Counted from the stretch's first letter, positions 42,654 to 50,606 are shown. The stretch: DNA of 50,939 nt from Christensenella sp964438705 (GCA_964438705.1 CAYTKQ010000022.1:1-50939), one strand, 5' to 3'. Program-made: numbers and translations. The notes: a model not told the origin generated them from the sequence alone.

Positions 42654-43103
42654 ATGGGAGAAAAGAAGAAAAAGGGATTCGTACAGGAATTTAAAGACTT
42701 TATCTCGCGGGGCAGCGTAATGGATCTCGCGGTCGGCGTGGTGATCGGCGGCGCGTTCACGGCAATCGTAAATGCGCTTGTGGAATTCATCATCAACCCG
42801 ATCATTGGACTTGTGACGGGAGGCATCGATTTTTCCGAGGTCGCGATCCCGCTCACCCCGGAAGGCATGGACGGCGCGACGCTTGGCATCGGCTCGTTCA
42901 TCAATGCGATCATCAGCTTTTTGCTGATTGCGCTGGTCGTTTTTTTGCTGATCAAAGGCCTCAATGCACTTCAGCGGAAAAAGCCGGAGCCGGAGGCAAA
43001 AGCGTCCCGCCTGTGCCCTTACTGCAAGAGCGAGATCGCGGACGACGCAACGCGCTGCCCGCACTGCACATCCATGCTGGACGGCGCAGCCGCACAGCAA
43101 TAG
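42654..43103 (+). CDS. mscL: Large-conductance mechanosensitive channel with zinc-ribbon tail
   Basis: A 149-residue MscL: N-terminal amphipathic helix (KGFVQEFKDFISRGSVMDLAVGVVIGGAF), TM1 (about 22-45), extracellular loop, TM2 (about 80-102). Instead of the usual C-terminal helical bundle alone, there is a zinc ribbon, Cys121/Cys124 and Cys135/Cys138 in LCPYC and CPHC. MscL opens under membrane tension to release solutes in hypo-osmotic shock. The zinc ribbon occurs in some clostridial homologues; its role is unknown. Repeat copy 3 begins 1 bp after its stop. Confidence 0.95.
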   Translation: MGEKKKKGFVQEFKDFISRGSVMDLAVGVVIGGAFTAIVNALVEFIINPIIGLVTGGIDFSEVAIPLTPEGMDGATLGIGSFINAIISFLLIALVVFLLIKGLNALQRKKPEPEAKASRLCPYCKSEIADDATRCPHCTSMLDGAAAQQ

Positions 43104-43104
43104 C

Positions 43105-43467
43105 ATGTAATTTTGACCACGCGGATTGGCAGGGTGCTATACTTCTGCACGCCAGTCGGGAATTTGCATCCCGCTAACCCAACCCCGCTGCGCGGTGTTA
43201 AAGCGCGCGGGACGCAAACACCCAACCGACGCGCGGCGAACAGACGGCGCATAACCGTCACCGACCCTGATGTGCCGGGGTGCGTAGCCTGTTGCAAGAT
43301 GCCGACGGACGGGGCCTTGTGCAGGGCGCTAGTCCTTGTACTTCTTGCTGACGCGCCCGGAACACGGAGCGGCGGCTCTGATGCTTTGGCCTTGCTTTTG
43401 GGAAACCGACGCCGCATCCCCGGGAGGTCGGTACTTGCAAATAGGCTTGAATCGGATAAAATCACAT
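43105..43467. repeat. Modular terminal-inverted-repeat element, copy 3, rearranged (363 bp)
   Basis: Ends are ATGTAATTTTGACC (43105-43118) and the complement of ATGTGATTTTATCC (43454-43467). The core (about 43284-43448) is in the same orientation as copies 1 and 2 and roughly 96% identical. Its left arm, however, is the reverse complement of their right arm (the segment with GCTAACCCAACC), and their left arm and hairpin module are missing. It fills most of the 399-bp gap between mscL and the ModE-like gene. Confidence 0.88.
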
Positions 43468-43502
43468 AAAAACAGTGTTTTGCACCAAAAGCAGAGCGTT
43501 CT

Positions 43503-43844
43503 TTATTTGCCGAAGTATTGCGCAAATAGCTGCTCTGCTTCTTTTTTTACATCCGCCTCAAAGGCAAGGAAGCGTTCGAGAAAAGCTTTGCCCTGCGGCG
43601 TGAGCATCGCACCCCCTCCGTGCGGCCCGCCTGTTTTGGAGGAAAGGAAGGAAAAACCCGTTTCGCTCTCCGCCGTTTTGAGCATGCGCCACGCCTTGGA
43701 ATATGCCATGTCCATTTGTGCGGCTGCCGCGCGCAGAGAGCCTTTTTCCTCAACGAGCAGGAGCAGCCGCGCCACACCTGGGCCAAAAAATTTATCGTTT
43801 TGATACAGGCGCACATTGAGCCCGTAACGCAATTCGTTTTTCAT
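43503..43844 (-). CDS. ModE-type winged-helix regulator, stand-alone DNA-binding domain
   Basis: A 113-residue protein matching the N-terminal domain of ModE: GPGVARLLLLVEEKGSLRAAAAQMDMAYSKAWRM, then the wing KTGGPHGGGAMLTPQGKAFLERF. It lacks the molybdate-binding (MOP) domain, so it cannot sense molybdate in the E. coli manner. It is translationally linked to the substrate-binding protein gene (7 bp). Members of this short class regulate molybdate or tungstate uptake genes; here the target is probably the palindrome at 45009-45034. Confidence 0.88.
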   Translation of the reverse strand: MKNELRYGLNVRLYQNDKFFGPGVARLLLLVEEKGSLRAAAAQMDMAYSKAWRMLKTAESETGFSFLSSKTGGPHGGGAMLTPQGKAFLERFLAFEADVKKEAEQLFAQYFGK

Positions 43845-43851
43845 CGCGTCC

Positions 43852-44973
43852 TCATGAAAGGAGCAGCTTGCCGTACTGCTCGTCTGTGAGCTGCATATGA
43901 TAGAAGAGATCGTAGAAGCTCTTGATTTCCGCATTGACATCCACATCCGTATAAAGGTCGGGATACATGAGCGCTCCCGCCCACACAAGCCCGACGACGC
44001 GGTTCGGCCCTTTGGGACGGTCGAGCCACGCGAAGGGAGATTTTGGGATGCCGTACACGTGAGTGTTTGTAACGGCGGTGAGGGTTTCAAAATCCGGATC
44101 GGTGAGGATGGAGTCCGCCGCACCCGCGCCGCTCACGTCCTTTTTGGGTTCCCCGTTGACGAAAATGTAATCCGGGTTCCACGACAAAAGCTGTTCCTTT
44201 GATACGGTCATGCGCTCGTTGGGGTCTTCGACCTGCAAATCCGCGACGTTTAGGCCGCCCGCCATTTCGATGACCTCCGCCGCGTCGCTGCCCTTGGGTG
44301 CCGTTTCCATGGAATCCACGCCGTTGCCATAGTATACGCTGACCTGCTCCCCTTCGGGGATGGTGATGGCTGCCGCACGATCGAGCGCGGTTTTGGAATA
44401 CGCCGCGAGCTCAGCCGCGCGCGCTTCGTCGCCGGTGATCTGCCCAAGCAGCTCATAAGCCGCCGGGATATCCGACATTTTGCCCGAAATTACAACAACG
44501 GGAATGTTGAGGCGCTCAGAAAGGTCGTTCGCCTGCTGCACGGCCTTTTCGTTTGTCGCGCCCATTTGTATGATCACATCCGGTGCGGCGGCAATGACCG
44601 CCTCCGCGTTAAAATCGTCCTTCATGCCGTAAACGGGCAGTTCCTTATATTCATCCATAAGATACGCTTTTTCCTGATCGTTGAGCGCATAGTTCCAGCC
44701 AATGAGCTTTTCCGGCGCGAGGGTGTAGAGCGTGATGGTGCCCACAGGATCGGTACCGTAGGCTTTGTTGACAGACGCGGGCAGGGTCACCGTGCGCCCC
44801 GCCATATCTGTGAGCTCACGTGTTTTTGTTTCAGGCGAAGCGGCGGGTGATTCCGACTGCGCTGCCTCTGTGTTCGCGGATGGGGCGGCAGTCGGCGGCT
44901 GCGGCGCAGAAGCACAGCCAAAAAATGAAAGTGTGAGTATGAGTGCAAAAAAGAGTGCAAATAATTTTTTCAT
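43852..44973 (-). CDS. ABC-transporter substrate-binding lipoprotein (Peripla_BP_2), probable molybdate/tungstate type
   Basis: A 373-residue lipoprotein: signal with lipobox FFGCAS, a Ser/Ala/Pro-rich linker, then a cluster A-II binding fold with a long central helix (residues about 60-370). Motifs include MAGRTVTLPASVNKAYGTDPVG, AAPDVIIQMGA and NPDYIFVNG. Family members bind iron-siderophores, cobalamin, heme or oxyanions. The coupled ModE-like gene and the divergent FecCD-type permease suggest a MolABC-like importer for molybdate or tungstate, which would serve the XdhD enzyme; this is inference. ATG at 44973 follows AAGGAGC. Confidence 0.85.
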   Translation of the reverse strand: MKKLFALFFALILTLSFFGCASAPQPPTAAPSANTEAAQSESPAASPETKTRELTDMAGRTVTLPASVNKAYGTDPVGTITLYTLAPEKLIGWNYALNDQEKAYLMDEYKELPVYGMKDDFNAEAVIAAAPDVIIQMGATNEKAVQQANDLSERLNIPVVVISGKMSDIPAAYELLGQITGDEARAAELAAYSKTALDRAAAITIPEGEQVSVYYGNGVDSMETAPKGSDAAEVIEMAGGLNVADLQVEDPNERMTVSKEQLLSWNPDYIFVNGEPKKDVSGAGAADSILTDPDFETLTAVTNTHVYGIPKSPFAWLDRPKGPNRVVGLVWAGALMYPDLYTDVDVNAEIKSFYDLFYHMQLTDEQYGKLLLS

Positions 44974-45008
44974 GGGAAGCTCCTTTTGATTGACCGAATA
45001 TTGCGAAA

Positions 45009-45034
45009 GTGTTATTCTTGTATGAGAATAACGC
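45009..45034. promoter_or_regulatory. ModE-box-like palindrome in the divergent importer promoter
   Basis: GTGTTATTCT (45009-45018), 6-bp spacer, AGAATAACGC (45025-45034): 10-bp arms with one mismatch. The outer GTTAT...ATAAC form resembles ModE operators. It lies midway between the divergent substrate-binding protein and permease genes (44973 and 45090). Confidence 0.65.
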
Positions 45035-45089
45035 TTTGTAACAGGATACCACTCAGCGCTATGGATTGTCAACGGCAGGAGGATTTTGA

Positions 45090-46264
45090 TTGGAACAGCT
45101 TCCCGCGCTACGCGAACGAAAAAATTATTTTCGCATTTTGATGCTCGCGCTTCTTTTGGCGGGCATCGCCTCTTTTTTGTTTTCGTTTACCGTTGGCTAT
45201 TACGACATTTCGTGGGAGGGCATGTGGCGCGCGCTTGCGCCGGGCGCGGAGCNNNNNNNNNNNNNNNNNNNNNNNNNNNNNNNNNNNNNNNNNNNNNNNN
45301 NNNNNNNNNNNNNNNNNNNNNNNNNNNNNNNNNNNNNNNNNNNNNNNNNNNNTATTACGACATTTCGTGGGAGGGCATGTGGCGCGCGCTTGCGCCGGGC
45401 GCGGAGCTGACCCCCGAATATGTGGTGATGCTGCGTGTGCGGCTGCCGCGCATTTTGGCGGCGTTCCTCATCGGCGCGGCGCTCTCGGTTTCGGGCGGGG
45501 CGTATCAGAACATGTTCAAAAACCCGCTTGTGTCTCCGGACATCCTCGGCGTGGCAACGGGCGCGGGCCTCGGCGCTTCCATTGCGATCTATTACAACTT
45601 TTCCGCCGCCGCGACACAGCTTTTGGCATTTGGCGCGGGGTTGGTGGTTGCGTTTTTATCCTATGCGGTGAGCCGCAGGGTGAAATATGGGCAGACCGTG
45701 AGCCTCATTCTCGCGGGCACGATGTTTGGCGCGCTGTGCCTTGCGGGCACGACGATGCTCAAATATCTTGCTGATTCGAGCGACACCCTTCCGGCGATCA
45801 CCTTCTGGCTGATGGGAAGCCTCGCGAAGGTAGATTTTTCCGCACTTTCCTTTTCCGTGATTCCGATGGCGATCGGCTTTGTGATGATCTTTTTGCTGCG
45901 CTGGCGCTTGAACCTGCTTTCGCTGGGGGACGAGGAGGCGCAAAGCCTGGGGGTCGATCCGCGCAGGACGCGTCTGTTTGCCATCGTCGCCGCGACGCTG
46001 CTGTGCGCATCGGCGGTGTGCCTCGGCGGGCTGATTGGCTGGGTGGGGCTGATGATCCCGCACATCGTGCGCGGGCTGGTGGGCCCGCAGTTCAAGAGAA
46101 TGCTGCCCGCCTGTGTACTGCTTGGCGGGATTTTCCTGCTGCTGATGGATGATCTGGCGCGCAGCGTTTCTGTAATGGAAATTCCTTTGGGGGTGCTGAC
46201 CGCTGTGATCGGCGCGCCGTTTTTCCTCGCGCTGATTATGCGAAACAGGGGGGCGCGGGACTGA
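45090..46264 (+). CDS. FecCD-type ABC transporter permease, interrupted by an assembly gap
   Basis: A BtuC/FecCD-fold permease with about ten hydrophobic segments: family motif RLPRILAAFLIGAALSVSGG, then NPLVSPDILGVATGAGLGA and GLVGPQFKRMLPACVLLGG. TTG at 45090 is the likely start, with AGGAGG 8 bp upstream. The 100 N and the flanking 55-bp exact duplication at 45198-45252 and 45353-45407 are an artefact. Collapsing them gives one 339-residue protein in frame across the join (PGAE-LTPEY). It pairs with the ATPase 1 bp downstream. The permease of the putative molybdate-type importer. Confidence 0.9.
45253..45352. other. Assembly gap (100 N) with 55-bp duplicated flanks
   Basis: The 55 bases ending at 45252 are repeated exactly at 45353-45407. 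The gap length is the arbitrary 100 of scaffolders; the true sequence is most probably continuous with a single copy of the 55-mer. Confidence 0.95.
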
Positions 46265-46265
46265 T

Positions 46266-47042
46266 ATGCTGTGTGTGCGGGAGCTAAGCTGCGGATATAC
46301 AAAGAAAAAGCAGACGGTGAGCGGGGTGGGCTTTGCGCTCGAGGCGGGCAGGGTGCTTGCCGTGCTCGGCCCGAACGGGAGCGGAAAAACCACGCTTTTT
46401 AAAGCGCTGCTGCGTTTTTTGCCTCTTGCGGGGGGTGATGTGACGTGGAGGGGAAAGGATGTTTCGCTTTTGTCACCTGTCGAATTTTCCCGCGTGATGG
46501 GGTATGTGCCCCAACTGCACGCGCCCGCATTTTCCTACACAGTGAGCGAGATGGCCATGATGGGCCGCGCAAGCCACATCGCGGCATTCGGCACGCCGGG
46601 GCAAAGCGACGAACGCGCGGTACGCGATGCGCTCGAGACGCTTGGAATCACGCATTTAAAGGATCGACGTTATACGGAGATATCCGGCGGGGAGCGCCGA
46701 CTCGCGCTTATTGCGCGCACGCTGTGCCAGCGGCCGGAGGTCATTGTGATGGACGAGCCGAGCTCCGACCTCGATTATGCCAACCAGCAGCTTGTGCTGC
46801 ACACCATACAAAAGCTGAAATATGAGGGATACGCCATCCTGCTTTCCACGCATGCGCCCGAGTATCCGTTCTCTCTGGCGGACGAGGCCCTTTTGCTGCG
46901 CAAGGGCAGGACGGTCGCGTATGGGCCGCCGGAAACGGCGCTTACCGCGCGCACGCTGAGCGAGGCGTTTGCCGTGCCCATGGATGTGGTGGAGGTGACG
47001 GACGCGAAAGGGAGCAGGCGCAAATTGTGTTTGCCGGTGTGA
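46266..47042 (+). CDS. ABC transporter ATP-binding protein of the FecCD-type importer
   Basis: A 258-residue ATPase with Walker A GPNGSGKTT near residue 38, Q-loop YVPQLHAP, signature SGGERRLALIA near 138, Walker B VIVMDEPSSDLD, and the H-loop histidine in LLSTHAPEYP. It follows the permease by 1 bp and would energise it. Subfamily matches siderophore/cobalamin/molybdate importers. Confidence 0.95.
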   Translation: MLCVRELSCGYTKKKQTVSGVGFALEAGRVLAVLGPNGSGKTTLFKALLRFLPLAGGDVTWRGKDVSLLSPVEFSRVMGYVPQLHAPAFSYTVSEMAMMGRASHIAAFGTPGQSDERAVRDALETLGITHLKDRRYTEISGGERRLALIARTLCQRPEVIVMDEPSSDLDYANQQLVLHTIQKLKYEGYAILLSTHAPEYPFSLADEALLLRKGRTVAYGPPETALTARTLSEAFAVPMDVVEVTDAKGSRRKLCLPV

Positions 47043-47100
47043 TTTTCTGAACAAAAACAGGACAGCGCCTTAAGAGTTTATGAAGATGAGACGCGGGCGG

Positions 47101-47129
47101 TTGACTTGCTGTTTTGCCCTCCCTATACT
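47101..47129 (+). promoter_or_regulatory. Strong sigma-A promoter for the TM2 gene
   Basis: TTGACT (47101-47106), 17 bp, TATACT (47124-47129). Confidence 0.75.
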
Positions 47130-47145
47130 GGAATCAGAAAGGAAA

Positions 47146-47171
47146 ACATGCGGACATGGGGTTCCGCATGT
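47146..47171 (+). promoter_or_regulatory. Hairpin just ahead of the TM2 ribosome site
   Basis: ACATGCGGA (47146-47154) and TCCGCATGT (47163-47171) form a perfect 9-bp stem, with AATGGAGG starting 2 bp later. It could stabilise the mRNA 5' end or tune translation. Confidence 0.5.
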
Positions 47172-47188
47172 GAATGGAGGTTTTACAC

Positions 47189-47638
47189 ATGGCAGAATTT
47201 AAATATTGCAGGAATTGCGGAACGCAGCTTTCGCCCGGACAGACGGTGTGCACGGGCTGCGGCGTTCCGGTGGGACAGGGACACAACCATTGCTGGAACT
47301 GCGGCAGCAAGACCGATCCGCAGGCGGTGGTGTGCGTGACATGCGGCGTGGGGCTTGTTCCGCAGAATGCACAGCCGCAGCCGCCTTACGCGGGCACGGG
47401 CCGCAAATCGAAGATCGCTGCGGGCGTGCTCGGCATTTGCCTCGGGGGGCTTGGCATCCACAACTTCTACCTCGGGTATCAATCCAAGGCTATTACACAG
47501 CTTGTACTCGGGCTTCTTGGGTTTGTGACCTTTGGCATCACATCTATCGTTTCCGGCATTTGGGGGCTTGTGGAGGGCATCCAGATTTTGACGGGCAGCA
47601 TCAACACGGATGCGAACGGAACCCCGCTTGGGGATTAA
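47189..47638 (+). CDS. Double zinc-ribbon TM2-domain protein
   Basis: A 149-residue protein: two zinc ribbons (CRNCG...CTGCG at about 7-24 and CWNCG...CVTCG at about 35-54), a linker, and a TM2 domain with two membrane helices (about 75-140) and the family turn GGLGIHNFYLGYQSKA. Function unknown; such proteins are abundant in Clostridia. ATG at 47189 is fixed by GGAGG at 47176-47180. Confidence 0.88.
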   Translation: MAEFKYCRNCGTQLSPGQTVCTGCGVPVGQGHNHCWNCGSKTDPQAVVCVTCGVGLVPQNAQPQPPYAGTGRKSKIAAGVLGICLGGLGIHNFYLGYQSKAITQLVLGLLGFVTFGITSIVSGIWGLVEGIQILTGSINTDANGTPLGD

Positions 47639-47707
47639 CACAAAATTTACATTTCTTAAAAAGCGCGCGAAATGCTGATATTCGTGCGTTTTTTGTTGTG
47701 TGTGTAC

Positions 47708-47736
47708 TTGAAAAAACGCCCTGTTACTGGTATATT
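47708..47736 (+). promoter_or_regulatory. Promoter for DUF1015-aspartokinase genes
   Basis: TTGAAA (47708-47713), 17 bp, TATATT (47731-47736), with GGAGG before the ATG at 47778. Confidence 0.7.
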
Positions 47737-47777
47737 AGTATCTGTCTCTGGTGGGGACAGGAAGTTTGGAGGATAGT

Positions 47778-49097
47778 ATGGAAAAAAACAGAGGATTTCA
47801 GATACCGCGCGTGCTTTTGCCCGCGGAAAACGTGAACCTTGTGAAATGGGCGTGCGTGGCGTGCGACCAGTTTACTTCCCAACCCGACTATTGGAAAGCC
47901 GTGGAAAAATATGTGGGTAACGCGCCCTCCACGCTGCACATCACACTGCCGGAAGTATATTTGGAAACAGAGAACGTACACGATCACATCGCCGACATGA
48001 AGGAAACGATGCACGCGTATTTAGAGGACGGCATATTGACGGAGCTTCCCGAGGGCGTGGTGCTCACGGAGCGGCATATTGGCGGCAAGGTGCGCAAGGG
48101 CATTTTGCTTGCGATGGATTTGGAGGAATACGATTACAGGATCGAAAACAAACCGTTTTTGCGGGCGACGGAGCAGACGGTGCTTTCACGCATTCCCCCG
48201 CGCGCGGAGATACGGCGGGGCGCGAGCGTGGAGCTGCCGCATATCATGCTGCTGATGGACGACGAGAGCGACAGCGTGATCGGCCCGCTGCACATGCAGA
48301 GGAACAGCCTGCCGAAGCTCTATGATTTTGAGCTGATGATGGACGGCGGACGTGTGGAGGGCTGGCTTGTCAACAATGAGAAGCTGATAGACGGCCTGCG
48401 CGCGGCAATCGAAAACCTTCCGGCACGCGACAACATGAAATTCTGCGTGGGCGACGGAAACCATTCGCTCGCGACCGCAAAGGCGATCTGGGAGGAAGCA
48501 AAGGAAACGCTTTCAGAGCAGGAGCGCGAGAATCATCCGCTGCGCTACGCGCTGTGCGAGATCATCAATTTACGCGACAAGGCCGTGGAATTTATGCCCA
48601 TCCATCGCGTGCTGTTTGGCGTGAATGCGGCGGGATGCGTGCAGTATATTGTGGACCGCCTGCGCGAAAAGGGAAAGAAGGCGAAGCTGGTTTTTGGGCG
48701 GTGGCGCACGGAGATCGAGCATGACGGAACATTCCAGATTCCGTTTTTATACCACGACGGAGCGGGGCGCATCATCATTGAAAAACCCGACCATGCGCTT
48801 GCGGTGGGTGAGGTGCAGGAGATTTTTGAGGAATACATCACACAGAACCCGTCCGCGCACATCGATTATATCCACGGGGACGAGGCGTTTATGGAGCTTT
48901 CAAAGCAATATGACAACCTTGGGTTTTACTTCGAGGCGATGGACAAGGCGGCGTTTTTCGACTTGATCGTGAAATGCGGCGTGCTTCCCAAAAAGACGTT
49001 TTCGCTGGGTGAGGCGGAGGAAAAGCGGTATTACCTCGAGGGGCGGATGCTTGCGCCCTATGAATATGCGGAAGAACCGGCGGGGCCGGAAGAATAA
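47778..49097 (+). CDS. DUF1015-family protein
   Basis: A 439-residue cytoplasmic protein of DUF1015, with the conserved VGDGNHSLATAKA near residue 225 and an N-terminal RVLLPAENVNLVKWACVACDQFTSQ. In many Clostridia this family lies beside serA/serC; recent family descriptions link it to serine/phosphoserine chemistry but no activity is certain. Here the next gene, 19 bp downstream, is aspartokinase, so a link with amino-acid biosynthesis is plausible. ATG at 47778 follows GGAGGATAGT. Confidence 0.9.
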   Translation: MEKNRGFQIPRVLLPAENVNLVKWACVACDQFTSQPDYWKAVEKYVGNAPSTLHITLPEVYLETENVHDHIADMKETMHAYLEDGILTELPEGVVLTERHIGGKVRKGILLAMDLEEYDYRIENKPFLRATEQTVLSRIPPRAEIRRGASVELPHIMLLMDDESDSVIGPLHMQRNSLPKLYDFELMMDGGRVEGWLVNNEKLIDGLRAAIENLPARDNMKFCVGDGNHSLATAKAIWEEAKETLSEQERENHPLRYALCEIINLRDKAVEFMPIHRVLFGVNAAGCVQYIVDRLREKGKKAKLVFGRWRTEIEHDGTFQIPFLYHDGAGRIIIEKPDHALAVGEVQEIFEEYITQNPSAHIDYIHGDEAFMELSKQYDNLGFYFEAMDKAAFFDLIVKCGVLPKKTFSLGEAEEKRYYLEGRMLAPYEYAEEPAGPEE

Positions 49098-49116
49098 TTT
49101 GTTTGGGAGAGAGAAG

Positions 49117-50433
49117 ATGGCGGTTAAAGTAACGAAGTTCGGCGGCAGCTCGCTTGCGTCTGCGGAACAGATTCTGAAGATGAAAGAGATCGTGGAGGCG
49201 GACGAGGCGAGAAAGTTTGTCGTGCCCTCCGCGCCGGGCAAGCGGTTTGCAGAGGATGTGAAGGTGACGGACCTGCTGTATGCCTTGCAGGACGCGGCGG
49301 AGCATTTCGAGGAGACGGACAAGATTTACGCGCAGATCGTGAAGCGGTATACGGACATTCGCGACGAGCTGGGGCTTTCGTTTGACATCGAGGCGCACAT
49401 CGAGAAAATGTATGAGGACATCAAAAAGGGCGCGAATGCAGATTATGCGGCATCGCGCGGGGAATACCTCAACGGCCTGCTGATTGCCGATCTGTTGGGA
49501 TACGATTTTATCGACGCGGCGGATGTGATCTTTTTTGACGAGCGGGGCGCTTATGACCCCAAAAAGACGCTTTCCGTTCTGCCGGGAGCGCTGAAGGTGC
49601 ATGAACGCGCGGTGATACCGGGCTTTTACGGTACGCTGCCAAACGGGAAGATCAAGACGTTTTCGCGCGGCGGCAGCGACATCACGGGCTCCATCGTTTC
49701 ACGCGCGGCGAACGCCGACCTGTATGAGAACTGGACGGATGTTTCCGGCTTTATGATGGCGGACCCGCGCATTGTGGAAAATCCGAAGAAGATCGATGTG
49801 GTGACCTACCGCGAGCTTAGAGAGCTTGCGTATATGGGCGCGACCGTGCTGCACGAGGACAGCATTTTTCCCGTGCTCGAGGCGGCGATTCCCATCAATG
49901 TGAAGAACACGAACGACCCGCAGAACAGCGGCACGATGATCATCCCCGCCATCGAGGGCAGGGACGGAGCGCCCGAGGGCATCACGGGAATTGCGGGCAA
50001 GAAAAACTTTACCGTCATCACCGTGGAAAAGGACGGAATGAACTCCGAGATCGGTTTTGGGCGCAGGCTGCTTGGCTGCCTCGAGAAGTTTGAGCTGGCG
50101 TTTGAGCACATGCCATCTTCCATCGATACCATTTCCATTGTGGTGGCGGATGTGCGCATTCGTGGGTGCGTCGAGGAGCTGATCGACGAGATTCACGCGG
50201 TGTGCAGGCCGGACAGCGTGGAGGTTTCCTCTAACATGGCAATCATTGCGACCGTCGGGCGGGGCATGATCCGTCAGGTGGGCGTTTCGGCCAAGCTGTT
50301 CAACGCGCTTGCAAAGAACAGCGTCAACGTGCGCATGATCGATCAGGGATCGAGCGAGATCAACATCATTGTGGGCGTGGAAAACGACGATTTTGAAAAG
50401 GCCGTCAAGGCGATTTACGCGGCGCTGGTGTAG
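49117..50433 (+). CDS. Aspartate kinase
   Basis: A 438-residue aspartokinase: N-terminal amino-acid-kinase domain with KFGGSSLASAEQI, SRGGSDITGSI near 186 and the catalytic region around 195-240, then two ACT domains (about 300-438; VITVEKDGMNSE, and SVNVRMIDQGSSEINIIVGVE at the end, split by a loop). It phosphorylates aspartate for lysine, threonine and methionine synthesis, with ACT domains for feedback control. GGGAGAGAG precedes the ATG. The usual VVSAxG segment reads VVPSAPGKRF, a variant found in clostridial enzymes. Confidence 0.94.
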   Translation: MAVKVTKFGGSSLASAEQILKMKEIVEADEARKFVVPSAPGKRFAEDVKVTDLLYALQDAAEHFEETDKIYAQIVKRYTDIRDELGLSFDIEAHIEKMYEDIKKGANADYAASRGEYLNGLLIADLLGYDFIDAADVIFFDERGAYDPKKTLSVLPGALKVHERAVIPGFYGTLPNGKIKTFSRGGSDITGSIVSRAANADLYENWTDVSGFMMADPRIVENPKKIDVVTYRELRELAYMGATVLHEDSIFPVLEAAIPINVKNTNDPQNSGTMIIPAIEGRDGAPEGITGIAGKKNFTVITVEKDGMNSEIGFGRRLLGCLEKFELAFEHMPSSIDTISIVVADVRIRGCVEELIDEIHAVCRPDSVEVSSNMAIIATVGRGMIRQVGVSAKLFNALAKNSVNVRMIDQGSSEINIIVGVENDDFEKAVKAIYAALV

Positions 50434-50442
50434 AAAAAAGAG

Positions 50443-50472
50443 AAAAAACAGCTCATTTCGAGCTGTTTTTTT
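50443..50472 (+). terminator. Intrinsic terminator after aspartate kinase
   Basis: ACAGCTC, loop ATTTC, GAGCTGT, then TTTTTT. Confidence 0.9.
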
Positions 50473-50503
50473 GTGCGCATTTTTAGCGGAGGCATTTGGG
50501 AGC

Positions 50504-50601
50504 GTGTCGGTTCTATGTCGGATTGATGGCGGGTTATGACGGGTGGTTCACAGTATAATAGGAGGTAAGAAAAGACGCGGGAAAAGACCGCAGAAAGTGA
50601 G
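50504..50601 (+). repeat. 98-bp promoter-leader repeat with three iterons, copy B
   Basis: About 90% identical to the reverse complement of 1116-1213. Iterons ATGTCGG (50515), ATGGCGG (50526) and ATGACGG (50536) are spaced 10-11 bp, followed by TATAAT (50554-50559) and GGAGGTAAGAAA. In both copies an ATG occurs exactly 5 bp after the repeat. It occupies part of the 377-bp gap between aspartokinase and the last gene. Confidence 0.7.
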
Positions 50602-50606
50602 AAAAA

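Noticed and set aside
45198..45407. A tandem duplication inside the FecCD permease
   Set aside because: Separated by exactly 100 N and of k-mer length; best explained as a scaffolding artefact.
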